The notes below the pieces were generated by a model. It had not been told where the DNA came from. It did not search any database and saw only the letters and a list, made by a program, of their open reading frames with translations. This document shows, piece by piece, positions 41,207-51,290 of a DNA stretch of 63,777 nt. The DNA is taken from contig CALSCO010001053.1 of assembly GCA_943704415.1 (NCBI GenBank), positions 1 to 63,777 of the forward strand, read 5' to 3'. How positions within the stretch are numbered: position 1 is the stretch's first letter; each line of letters starts with the position of its first letter. The position numbers and the translations under genes were made by a program. Origin of the DNA: Parvularia atlantis. Taxonomy: Eukaryota; Opisthokonta; Rotosphaerida.

Positions 41207-43589
41207 TCACTCGCGCTGGACAGCGAGCGTCGTGTGCAGCGGCCACTCGATCGTGTAGATCAGCGGGAGGGTCACCTGCGCACACGCATACGCACGGTCA
41301 GCGCCGGCCGCAGCAGGGGTGCGTGCGCGCTGCACCTCCGCGCCGGCCGCGATCGGCACGCGCCACTCGACGTTATTTTTCGGGTTAAGCTTGATGTGCC
41401 AGCCCGGCGGCGCCTCGGCCGGCGGCAGTTTGGGCTCCTTGACGCGCACCTGGATCTTGCCGTCGTCGGCCAGGGGGATCTGCGCCGCGCCCGCCCGTGA
41501 GCGCGTCGCGTGCGCGGCAGTGAGCGCACCTGGTCGTAGACGAGCATCGCGATCGACGTCGTCTTGTTGTTCTTGATCGTCGTCTCAAAGCGCGACGTCT
41601 CCACGTTGCCCTTGGCCGAGCCGATAAAGTTGTTGACTTGCTCCTGCGAGCACGGTGCGGTGCGGTGCGGCGTGAGCGGACACGCCGTGTCACCGCCTGT
41701 CGCGCGCGTGCGCACCCGCATGATCTTGGCAGGCGCATACGTGACCTTGACCGCGGCGTCCATGCCTGGCCACCCAGTGAGCATCCGCCCTCCCGCACGC
41801 CCGCGCCCGCGCCCGCGCACCGAGAAAGATGGCAAACTCCTCGCGCGGCGACACGGCGTCGATCGACGTCGTGCACACGTAGGAGCCGTCCATGTAGACC
41901 GCGAGCGGGCCCGGCAGGAGCGGAAACTCGCTGTCGTTGGTCACGGTGGCCTTGATGAACACGCTCGTATTGAGGCGCGGCACGGCGACGTGGGTAAAGC
42001 CGGGCTTGAGCGTGAGCACGGCGATCGTGACCTTGTGAGCGTCGTTGTCGCTGGCGATCGTCGCCGGGCGCGGGATGGTGAAGCTGTGCGGCGCGCACAC
42101 CGCGGCGTCAATCGCTGCGCGCAGCCCTCGCGCAGCGTCGCACCTCGCTGACGTGCTGCCCGAGACTTCGGCCGTGCTGACGGCCACCGGCGGCGGCGGC
42201 GGCCCACCCGCTTCCTCTTCCTCGTCGAGCGAGCTGGTGACGTAAAAGTTGGCCTGTTGCATCTGCGGCATCATCATCGCGGCGCCCGGCGGCCCCGCAA
42301 GGCTGGCACCGCCGCCGCCACCAAAGCCACGCTTCTTCTTCATGGACGCGTTGCGGTACATCTCGACCGGCTGATGGAAGCGCGCGTAGGCCGTGGGCAG
42401 CTCGGGCGGCTGACCGCCGACGGACGGCATTGCGGTCGAGAGGCTGCGCCGTGACGGCACCGGTGAGGCCGCGTGGCAATTGGGCGTGCGCGTGTGTGCG
42501 CGCGCACCTGAGTGTGATCGCGTTCCACGCCTCGCCCGTCTGGTTGACGACCTCGCCGTAGTACGTCAGCTGCGCCGCGCTCGGCTGCATCGTCACGCGG
42601 CAGTCGTAGCGCGCCGACCAGCGCGCGTTGTTGCAGGTGTAGATCAGCTCAAAGTCCACGTCCGCCTCGTCCGCACCCTTCTTGTCGCCGCCGTCGCTCG
42701 CGCTCGCGCTCGCGCCGCCCGAGCCGACATCGAGCAGGATCGTGACCTCGCGGACGATCTCGGTCGGGCGCGACGAGCGCCGGTTGATCTCGTGCTGCAG
42801 CGCCTGCAGCTTCTTCTGTAGCGCGGCCTGCTGGCTGCTCGCGGTGTGCGCGTGAGCGCCGCGCACGCCATCGGCCGAGGCGCACTGCACACGCACGTCA
42901 GGAGCGCGCGCTTCTGCGCCGCGAGGGCCTTGGTCTCGCGCATGTAGTACTCGAGGAACTCGGTCGGCATCTTGGTCGCGGCGGCCTTGTCGGCGTCGGA
43001 CGGCTTGGTCGCGAGCGACTTGGCGAGGGAGTGCAGCCACTCGGCCGCCTGCTCGACGACTACGCACGTGTGAGCGGCGCATGTGCGTGGTGTACGTGCG
43101 CGCGCGCCCCGTGTCGCACCGGCGAGCTCGTCGCGCAGCGTGCTGAACTGCTCGTTCTGCGCGAGGGCGTGAGCCGTGCGCGGGGCGGGAGGCAGGCGCA
43201 CGCACCACGTCATCGCGCTCGGCGTGCAGGCGCTTGCCCTCGTCGTCGTTGCCGTCGCCGCCCTCGCCCATGCGCTCTGTGCGCTGCGAGTACACAACCT
43301 CGAGGATCGTAGCCGGGCCGACGCCGCCCGAGACGCGCAGCGACTGCTCGTCGACCGTGTCGGGCAGGCGGCTGCGGCGCGCGCTCGTCGCCGTCAGCGT
43401 GCGCTGCGGTCGAGCGAGGTCGGCAGCGGCGCGCCTCACGACGATCTCGTGCGTGCGCTGCGGCGCGAGCTTGGTCAGGCGCACGTGACGCACGACCTCG
43501 GCGCGGTCGCGGTAGACGGTCACGCGCACGATCGCCGCCTCGGGCGACGCCGTCGTGAGGCGCGTGCGCAGCGGTGCGTCCGTCATCAT
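41207..43589 (-). CDS. DUF4140/DUF4139 (mucoidy inhibitor-like) protein
   Basis: N-terminal DUF4140: AAIVRVTVYRDRAEVVRHVR, HEIVVRRAAADL, LPDTVDEQSLRVSGGVGPAT with ILEVVYSQR. A coiled coil of about 100 residues follows, then DUF4139: DFELIYTCNNARWSARYDCR, AQLTYYGEVVNQTGEAWNAI, a Gly/Met-rich loop, FTHVAVPRLNTSVFIKATVT, LLPGPLAVYMDGSYVCTTSI, ending VTLPLIYTIEWPLHTTLAVQ. The family is widespread in fungi, protists and bacteria; its function is unknown. About eight introns, e.g. near 42452-42515, 43057-43122 and 43167-43208. The start ATG is the second of two adjacent CAT on the plus strand. Confidence 0.88.
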
Positions 43590-43744
43590 GTTTTTGTGTA
43601 ATTAGGGACCGGCGAGTCGGCGGCGATGTGGAGAAAACATGGCCGCGGCCGAGTATGGTGACGCGTCTATGTCGCCCCGGACCACTGGCGGCGAGCTCAT
43701 GAACATGGCGCACAACCGAGGAGTGCGAGCTGGTCACGCCCAGG

Positions 43745-45297
43745 CTATGCGCGCGCATGAGAGGGCCGATCAACATCTGGCGGGACGCACCGACTCAGCA
43801 TGGCCAAGGCGCGCGGGCTCATGTGGCAGCGCCAGTAGAGCTCCACCGACATCACTCGCTGCAGCTGCGTGAGCTCTTTGGCGCGGCTCGACAGCCGCGC
43901 CAGGAGCGCAAGCACTAGCAGAACGGCGCCCTTCTGCTGCGGCTCGAGCTCGCCATCGAGGCCAGCCAGGCCCCGCACGGCGTCGATCGCGGCCTTCGGT
44001 GCAAGAGCAAGTTCTCTGTGAGCAAATGCATGCATGTACAAGAGCACAGCAGAGGGGGTGGCGAAAATAAGCAGGGAGACTCGGAGCAGGACAGCGGCCG
44101 CTCGACGTACGTCTCCAGGTCAAAGCTGGCAAACGTTGAGAGATTGACCGCTTGAGCGGCCGATGCAGAGTGGTACTGCTTGATGGCAAGACAGATGGCG
44201 TTGTAGTCCACGGCCGCGGGCTGTGTGTGAGTGGCGAGCGGCGATGAGCACGCGCAAGAACCGATCGGAGCGCACCTCCTCCTCGTCCGTGTTATCCACC
44301 AGCATCGCTGCCCGCTCGGCCGCGAGCAACGGCGCGGTCGCGGAGCAGAGATAGCCGACTTGCAGCGTGCGCCCTTGCTCCAGGCGCACGCACTGGACCC
44401 CCTTGATCGAGTCCAACTGATCGCAGACCGCGTCAAACGTGCGGCTGTAGATGGCCATCTTGGGCTGCGCAGCGAGCGTCTTCCTGCTGACGAACAAATC
44501 TCGACAGAGCAGATCCAGGGCAGCGTGCGCCACTGCGCCCACTTTCCAGCCCGTGTTCTGGCTGCACTGGTCCCTGAGCTTGATGAGGTTGACCTTGTCT
44601 GGCCAATCCGGGTAGTTCGCCATGCGGGTAAAGCACGCGCTGCACAAGAGCGTCTCCTGGCGTGTGCGCGTGCAATCAGCGCGCGATGCGCAATGCACCG
44701 CAGCCGCACCTCAGTGCGCGCGCTGAGCTTGCCCGTCGGCATGTCCATCACCATCTCGGTGAGCCGGAAGTACTCGGGCCTGCGACACGGCAGTCTAGGG
44801 TGCGCTGAATGAACCATGCATGCATGCAGCACGCGCACCGCAGCGTGCGAAAGCGCTCGCCCATCTTGTGAGTCGGGTCCACCGCGCAGGACCCCGCCGC
44901 ATCCTTCTTGGCTTCCCGCGACAGCCGTCGCTCCACGCTCTGCAGCTCGCGGAAGTGGGCAGGGCACAGGAACACAGGCGCGCGCTCGCCCTGGTACCTG
45001 TCAAAACCACACACCGGCGACAAGCACGGCATGCACGGGCACCGCCGCGGCCGGTTGAAGCTGCGGGAAGGCGCTCGGAAGGGCCGAGTACACCACGGTG
45101 TTGTCGTTGACGACGGTGCTGTCGTCCATGCCACAGCTGCTGCACGCACCGCGCACCAGGCGCGCCTTCTTGCCAGACGTGACCGCCTCGGCGTGCCCTT
45201 GCGTTCTGTCGCCGCTCGCGTCCGAGCGCGCACGCGCGCGGCCCTGCCGGGGCGCCGAAGAGGAGACGGCCGCAGTTGGCGCGAACGCTTCCTCCAT
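43745..45297 (-). CDS. Unrecognised protein with CxxC motifs
   Basis: Seven or so exons can be joined by GTGCG-type introns into a continuous frame starting MEEAFAPTAAVSSSAP. Visible pieces are GACSSCGMDD, AFPQLQPAAGERAPVFLCPA, a charged helix QSVERRLSREAKKDAAGS, PEYFRLTEMVMDMPTGKL, TLLCSACFTRMANYPDWPD, VNLIKLRDQCSQNTGWKVGA, FDAVCDQLDSIKGVQCVR, and a C-terminal helical stretch KGAVLLVLALLARLSSRAKE. CSSC, CPAH and CSAC could bind zinc. I recognise no family. By eye its codons look less extremely GC-rich than the neighbours, and the last intron (about 43999-44116) is longer and more AT-rich, which might mean later acquisition. The stop may lie further on if 43699-43790 is spliced. Confidence 0.55.
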
Positions 45298-45425
45298 CCC
45301 CCTCTGCGCGGCAAGTCTCACGCGCGTGAGTTTTCAACGCAGCGGCATGAAAATCGCACCACGAACGTAGTGCGGGTCGACCTACACGTGCGCCGTGGAT
45401 GACCTGCACCGCCAGAGCTCAGAAT

Positions 45426-46276
45426 TCAAACGCCATGATGTCTCATTTCAATGAGAGGGTGGGAAGGCGAAGAAGGCACGAGGCGCAGCAGGTCCACGGC
45501 GACGTCGACCGACTTGCGCCGGTGGAACTTGTACGAGGCCTGGAGGTCGTAGCGCACCTCGGCGAGGACCTCGCACTGCGCACGCCACTCGCGCGCCTTG
45601 CGCAAGATGTGCTGCGTGTCGCGCGCGTTCAGGCGGCCGCATCGGCGCGGCCAAAAGACGAGGGCAGCGCACGTCGCGCGTGGCCGTCTTGTGCAGCGAG
45701 TAAACCGCGCCGCGGGCGCAGGCGAGCGCGCGCTGCAGGAAGAGCATGTCGGCGCCCTGGTTGTTTTTCGTCCCGAACGGCGGGTTGAGCACGACTGTGT
45801 CGAACGGCCTGGCGCGCGCCGGCGCCCAGACTGCCACGTCGCCGCGCATGAGGTCCACGGGCGCGTCGAGCTCGGCCTCATCGATGTTGGCGCGCGCGAT
45901 GGCCAGCGCATCGGCGTCGACATCGACCCCGAGCACGTAGCTGCGCGTCACGCGTGTCCCGATGTGTTCGCGGCGTGCACAGGGGGGCCGGCCGCACCTC
46001 GCCCCGAGCGCCGCGCAGCCGACCGTCAGCACGCCCGTGCCGCACCCGAGATCGCACACGGCGCGGCCCTCGATGTCGCCGTACGTCGTCGCGGCCGTGT
46101 ACAGCATGTGGGCTGGGGTGCGCCTCGTAGCGTGTGAGCGCGGTGTATATCCAGCAGCGTGGCCGGCCGGGCGCACCGGCGATGTGCGGCGTCGTCACGT
46201 ACTGCTCGAGGTGCACCTTGGGCCGCTCAAAGCCGTCGACCTGCTGCAGCACGGCCTCCAGCTCGCGCAGTCTCAT
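45426..46276 (-). CDS. METTL5: METTL5-like 18S rRNA N6-adenine methyltransferase
   Basis: It methylates an adenine of 18S rRNA using SAM, with TRMT112 as the usual partner. Start MRLRELEAVLQQVDGFERPK then VHLEQYVTTPHIA, spliced to HMLYTAATTYGDIEGRAVCD, LGCGTGVLTVGCAALGA (SAM motif I), VLGVDVDADALAIARANIDE, FDTVVLNPPFGTKNNQGADM (the catalytic NPPF), GAVYSLHKTATR, and YDLQASYKFHRRKSVDVAVD. It matches METTL5 almost throughout. Introns about 46110-46170, 45953-46003 and 45642-45685. An in-frame ATG at 46318 would add 14 residues. The stop is 128 bp from the start of the next minus-strand gene. Confidence 0.95.
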
Positions 46277-46367
46277 CTCCTCCAATGCATCGGCCGTTGC
46301 TGAGCGCAAAAGTGGCATTTCCAACGCGCAACACAACCACACTAAAGACACCGTGGAGAGAGGGCGC

Positions 46368-47295
46368 TCAGTGCGCCGAGAGGCACACGGGCGCGCGGTT
46401 GACAAAGGCAGACTTGGGCACGGGCTGCAGCACGAGGCGCGGCTTGTGCGCCTGGAGCGCGGCCACGGCGACCTCCTCACGGGCGTGCACGGCGGGCGGC
46501 GAGGCGCGGCGCGTGCGCGGCGACATCTTGAGGCTGCGCGGCGAGATGGCGCGCGCCGGGGCGGTGCAGCCCGCGTCCTCGTACGCCCGCAGCTGCGCGA
46601 GCAGCATCGCGTCCAGCTGGTCGGCGAGCTGCACCAGCTCAAGCGCGTCGTGCAGGCTGTGGCCGTACTTCTTCATGAGGAACGCGGCCTGTCGTGGGCG
46701 GCGCAGCAGCGGCCGTCAGCACAGCGACGCTCTCAATGTGCGAAAAGCGCACCGTGCACGCAACCGCGACCGGCGACGCGCTGTCCACAAAGACGCAGCC
46801 GCCGCCCTCGCGCGCGCGGTCGACGAACGTGTACGCCGCGTCGAAGAGCAGGAGGTAGTCGCGCGGGCCGATGGGCGTCTGCGAAGCGAGCGTGTCAGCG
46901 AGATAATTCGCCTCGCGTCTCTGGCACGCACCACGGCCATGACGGCGAGCTGCGCCTCGCTCGCGGCGCGGAGGGCCTCGGGCTCGGCCGTGTCGCACAC
47001 GACGTGCGTGACACTGACGGGCGCGGGCGCGCGTGGGCGGCGCATGAGCACTCGCGGTACCCCCCGGGCCTTGGCACCCACGCACCCGGCCTGGGCCGCG
47101 GCCGGCAGGGCGGCCGGCGTGCACGGCTCACCCAGAACGAGGCCGGGGATCACGGGGCGCACGCACGTGCGCGGCTCCTGGGTCGCAGCAGTGACGCCGC
47201 CGACGGGTCCTTGGTGCGCGCGAGGGCCACGTGCGTCAACCACGCCAGCGCCTCGCCAACGCCGCCGCACCTTGCTCGGCCACGAGTGGTGACAT
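46368..47295 (-). CDS. Dual-specificity-phosphatase-like protein lacking the active-site loop
   Basis: Spliced order: MSPLVAEQ, then EPRTCVRPVIPGLVLGE (like the xxPGLYLG start of DSPs), PVSVTHVVCDTAE, PRDYLLLFDAAYTFVDRARE, GGGCVFVDSASPVAVACT joined across about 46690-46753 to AAFLMKKYGHSLHDALELVQ. The last piece is the AYLM..ygmSLeeAlefV helix that follows the P-loop of DSPs. Where active enzymes have VHCxAGxSRS, this protein has VDSASPVAV: Cys and Arg of the loop are both absent. It should be a pseudophosphatase that binds but does not cleave phosphoproteins. The C-terminus (SPRSLKMSPRTRR) is basic and Ser-rich. Introns near 46879-46929 and 47180-47271. Confidence 0.66.
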
Positions 47296-47645
47296 GACGG
47301 GAAGCGCGAGGGCACGACCATAGAGAGTCTGGGCAGGCTGGTGGCGGGCGCGCGCGCGGGGCGGAAAAGGCTCGGGAGGGCGAGGCTGATGGCACGGGAC
47401 CGACGGTCTGCGACGGCGAGGGGGTGACGTGTCAGCTCTGTGCCCGCGTGTGCTGCCGTGTGCGCTGGCGGTGCGCAAGAACGAGGGGCTCACGGGACGC
47501 GTACGCACGAGAGGCCACACAGCCGGGCAAAATAGGCAACGGCGAAGGCGAGGGGGCAAAACGGCGGCGGCAAAAACACAGCGGCGGAAGTTTGCAGCGG
47601 AAAGTGCCGAGCCGAACATTCGAGAAGCCAGAATACCCTGACAGC

Positions 47646-48351
47646 ATGGCGGACGCCGCGGCCATGATGGATCGCATGCGGCAGGCCTTCGCAGCCTGCC
47701 TCGACGCCGTGCTCCCGGCGCCCCAGCCCGCGGACGGGGCCGAGGCGGCGGGCGGGGCGGTGGCGGCCGTGACGATCATGCCGGATGTGAGCGCGCCGGA
47801 CACGCGAACGGGTGCGTGCACGCAATGCGCGCGATATGTGCGGCGGCTCAACGCAACGCGTCGCATGCAGCGGTAGCAGAGAAGGCGCTCGCCGTGTTTG
47901 CGGAGCGAGCGGGCGACGTGGCGCGTGCGCTGGGCGAGACGCGCGAGCAGCTGTTGCGGTCGCCCGTGGCGCAGCTGGAGCAGGTGGCGAGTGCGCTTCG
48001 TCCCGATTCGCACGCGCGGCTGAAACGCTGCGCCAGCGCGTCGCAAGGCTCGAGCAGGAGGACCGGCTGCTGACCGAGGCGCTGCAGCGGCAGCTGGCGG
48101 CGCTGCGCGGGTGGCACGCGCGACTGGATGCGGCGCACCGCGCCAACCTGGCCGTCGTGCACGAGACCGCGCTCGTGCGACCACCCGCACCCGACAAGAT
48201 CGTCCTGCCGCGGCGCGTCGTGTTTGACGAGGACGAGGACGGGGCCGAAGGCGAAGGCGAAGGCGAGGGCGACGATGAGGGTGACGAAGACGAGGGCGAG
48301 GGTGCGGCAGCCGAGGACGGCGACGACGACGACAACGACATGCAACAATGA
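47646..48351 (+). CDS. MED28: Coiled-coil protein, probably Mediator subunit 28
   Basis: Three exons (introns about 47812-47870 and 47986-48039). It begins MADAAAMMDRMRQAFAACLD, then a helix EKALAVFAERAGDVARALGE and LLRSPVAQLEQ joined to RVARLEQEDRLLTEALQRQL and AALRGWHARLDAAHRAN. The second half lines up with the LxxKDxLVxxHLxKLxxWxxxL helix of MED28, and the N-terminal FxAC with its start. A very acidic tail (EDEDGAEGEGE...) ends at the stop. MED28 is short and divergent, so the call rests on a modest match; another coiled-coil protein is possible. It ends 9 bp from the stop of the convergent TBC gene. Confidence 0.5.
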
Positions 48352-48360
48352 GATGTACAA

Positions 48361-50152
48361 TCACGGCGACAGATCGATCGCGCAGCCCTGCTCCTCGAGC
48401 CGCGTCTGCGCCACGGCGTACTTGATCTGCACGCGCGCGCAGGCGAGTGGACGGTCGGTCAGCGCCGCGCCAGGCGAGGCACGGCAGCCGTCGCACTTTG
48501 GTCTCGACGAGGTCGCGCTCGAGGTCTTTCGTCGTGGCCTCAAGCTGCTGCACGCGCTCGCGCAGGCGCTGCACCTCGCTCCCGTCGGCGATGCGGTCGA
48601 GCTGGCGCTGCAGCTCGCGGTTGCTCTGCTCCTGCATCGTCGACATGCGTCAGCAACAGCATGCGGGCGCGGCCGCGCACACACCAGCTCCTCCTGCCGC
48701 TCCAGCAGCCGCGCCACTTCAAGCTTGGACTCGACCAGGCTCTCGGTCAGGCGGCGGCTCTCGGCCTGCTGCTGCGCCACAAAGCTCTCGAGCAGCTTGA
48801 CGCGCGCCTCGGCGTCGCGCTTCTCCTGCAGCGCGCGGTACGTCAGGCCACGGCACAGCGCGCACGCGTCATGCGCGCAAGACGCACCTGGCGCATCTGC
48901 TCAATCTCGCTGCGCTCGCGCGCGTCCTTCTCGAGCTGCGCCAGCGCCTCGCGCTCGAGCCGCTGCATCTTCTTGACGCCGAGCTTGATCTTCATGGCAT
49001 CGGCGATGAGCTCGCTCACGTCGCGGAACTGGCCAACATACAGCTGGTGCTGCAGGCGCGGCGCGTGAGCGCGCACAAACTGGGTGTGCCGCGCGCAAAC
49101 CTTCAGGTGGTGCATGAGCTCGTCCAGGTTCTTGGCCACGAGGTCGTGCTGGCTGCGCATGAGCATGGCCAGGCCCACGCGGAAGACGATCTCGACGCCC
49201 TCGACGAAGAACAGGTCGAGCAGGCGCATGGCCACGGGCAGCGGCAGGTCCGTCGCAAACAGGGCCATGAACCACTGCGACGCAAACATGCTCGTGCGCA
49301 CGTTGGACACGCTCAGGTAGCGGTGCAGGGCCGGCAGCAGCTCGGCGATGAGCGAGTCCATCTGGTACATGGCCACGTGCAGGCCGCGCATTGACGGCTT
49401 GAAGAAGTCGCGCAGGTGGTACTCCTTCAGCAGGTGCACAAGCACGCCGAACGCGTCTTCCTCCGGCATCTGCCGCACGCGCGTGCACACGTCAGCCGGC
49501 GCCACGCTCGCGCACGCACACGCTTCACGCACGTTCAGCAGCAGCATCCCGCCCACGAAGCACAGGCCTTGGCAGTAGCCCACCTCGGGGTCGTGCACCG
49601 CGTACGCCTTCATCACGTTGAACAGGGCCTGCTGCCCCGCGCGGTTCTCGCGCTGGAAGAATTCATGCGTGGGGAACGTGCGCGTGACGTCGCGGTCGAT
49701 CTCCTTCTCGGCCGGCGTCGTCTCCTGCGTTGTGCGTCCCTACTCAGCCACGCGCAGCTCGTCGAGTGCGACCACGCACGTTGAGGTAGTCCCGGTAGTG
49801 CCGCTCGACCTCGAGGTCGCGCGCGTGCGACAGCTTCTGCCACACGAGCCCGCGCAGCTGGTCCGGCAAGCCGGCCTTGATGTGCTCGGCAACCTCGCGC
49901 GCGCGCTTCTTGAGCAGCGCCGGGCTGCCGTGGACGAGCTCGGCCCAAAACGCCCACTCGGGGCTCGGGTGGCTCTCGCCGTCGGCGTCGTCGCCGTCCA
50001 GCACTTTGGTCGCAGGCACGAGCGGCTCGCCCAGCGCGTCGTCGTCCTCCGTGCCGCCCGACGACGTCGTCATGTTGACCGTGTCGGCGTCGGCGTCGTC
50101 GCCCTCGCTCGTTGTCGAGAGCACGCTGCTGTCGCCGAGCGCGAGCTGGTGT

Positions 50153-50191
<39 letters not shown>

Positions 50192-50432
50192 GCCGATGCC
50201 GCCGCAATGGCAGACGTCGCCGGCGCCGTCGCCGCGGGCGAGTGCAGCAGCCCAAACAGGCCCGACACGCCTGCCGGCGCCGGCGGCAGCGACGAGCGCC
50301 GGTCGGAGGGCGGGAGCGAGGCGCGGCGGTCGAGCGGCGTCGGCACGGCGGCCGACGTGACCGCCGTGACAAACACGCCCGAGTTGGCCGACGACTGCAC
50401 GACGCTGCCGGAAGACGACTGCGCCGCCAACC

Positions 50433-50468
<36 letters not shown>

Positions 50469-50799
50469 TGAACAGGCGCAGGCGCGACGACGTCCATAGC
50501 GCCGCAAACACGCTCTCGCGCTCGCGGCTCGACGCCAGCGCGCTGGGCGGCGTCGGCGTGGTCGCGGCGCTCGTGGGCGCGGCGGGCGTGCTCACGTGCT
50601 GCGCGTCGTCAGTGGTGATGCGCGCCAGCTTGGGATCCTGGTGCAGCCGCTGGTTCTGCTCCTCGAGCTGCGTCAGCAGCGACGTCACCGACCCGCGGCG
50701 CTGCTCGAGGGCGTCGGCCGACATAGGTTGGCGCGCGACTCGGAGAGCACTTGTTGCACGCGCCGCGCCGAAATTCGAACTGACGGACCCACGTGACAT
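48361..50799 (-). CDS. TBC-domain Rab GTPase-activating protein with C-terminal coiled coil
   Basis: A long Ser/Ala-rich N-terminus (about 300 residues) including an Ala run of about 14 coded by (GCC)n at 50155-50197. The TBC domain reads LPDQLRGLVWQKLSHARDLE, KEIDRDVTRTFPTHEFFQ (arginine finger in IDxDxxR), VHDPEVGYCQGLCFVGGMLL (glutamine finger in YCQG), MPEEDAFGVLVHLLKEYHLR, SMFASQWFMALFATDLP and VFRVGLAMLMRSQHDL. Both catalytic fingers are present. The C-terminal 200 residues form a coiled coil (MQRLEREALAQLEKDARERS, LESFVAQQQAESRRLTESLV). The layout is like EVI5/GYP5/TBC1D10-type GAPs. Introns near 49730-49784, 49485-49545, 49029-49089, 48842-48890, 48647-48687 and 48437-48503. The start codon overlaps that of the next gene on the other strand. 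Confidence 0.88.
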
Positions 50800-50800
50800 G
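50797..50800. promoter_or_regulatory. CATG: overlapping divergent start codons
   Basis: The minus-strand ATG of the TBC gene (50799-50797) and the plus-strand ATG of the small downstream gene (50798-50800) share two base pairs in the palindrome CATG. If both are used, each transcript's leader must start inside the other's coding exon. Other in-frame Met codons exist (about 25 codons downstream in the TBC gene), so usage needs checking. Confidence 0.4.
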
Positions 50801-51216
50801 TCGGCGCGCGCGTCGAGTGCACCGAGCACGCCTGTGCTAAGCACGCCTTCCGCGCCCGGAGCGCCCGGTGGGGCGGCGGTCAACGCGGCGATCGAGCTCG
50901 CCGCGCGCCAGACGGCCGCTGCCCATCTGCTGCAGGGTGCGGCGCGCCTGCGCGTTGTGCCGCATCGCGTGGCTCACTGGTCCGCGCCCCGTTCGCGCAT
51001 GCGCCGCACACGCGTGCCCTGACGCGTGCCCCGACGCGTGCCCCGACGCGTGCCCGGACGCTCTCCCGCATCGCACACGCGCATCGCGCCCCGCATCGCC
51101 CGCATTGCTCAGAGCGCAAGAGCGACGTCATGCGCGACCTGCGCGCCACCGTCAAGGCGCTCGAGGCCGACGACTGGATGTACCGCGCGCCGCCGGGCCT
51201 GCCGCAGCGGCCGTGA
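50798..51216 (+). CDS. Small unrecognised protein, two exons
   Basis: Exon 1 codes a Ser/Pro/Ala-rich N-terminus (MSARASSAPSTPVLSTPS) and a helix AAVNAAIELAARQTAAAHLL; the intron (about 50937-51108, 172 bp) joins it to ERKSDVMRDLRATVKALEAD and DWMYRAPPGLPQRP. The helix plus the ending ALEADDWMYRAPP is protein-like, but I cannot name it. The intron is longer than the local norm and carries four near-identical 13-bp units (GACGCGTGCCCCx) at 51012-51062. Confidence 0.5.
51012..51062 (+). repeat. Tandem 13-bp minisatellite in intron
   Basis: Four copies of a unit close to CGCGTGCCCTGA / CGCGTGCCCCGA follow one another, the last diverging to CGCGTGCCCGGA. The array is inside the presumed intron of the small gene. 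Too short to be a CRISPR or other functional array; most likely replication slippage. Confidence 0.7.
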
Positions 51217-51290
51217 GCGCCGCTCTGTCGTGAACGCCTCTGTACACTTGCCAGGTAGCACAGTTAGCAGTCAGGTCCCGTGATCGCCCG

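Noticed and set aside
43639-43872. Small plus-strand frame starting MAAAEYGDASMSP
   Set aside because: It overlaps the 3' part of the minus-strand unknown gene, has no recognised motif and ends in low-complexity Ala.
51012-51062. 13-bp repeats as a CRISPR-like array
   Set aside because: Units are directly adjacent without spacers, only four copies, in a eukaryotic intron.
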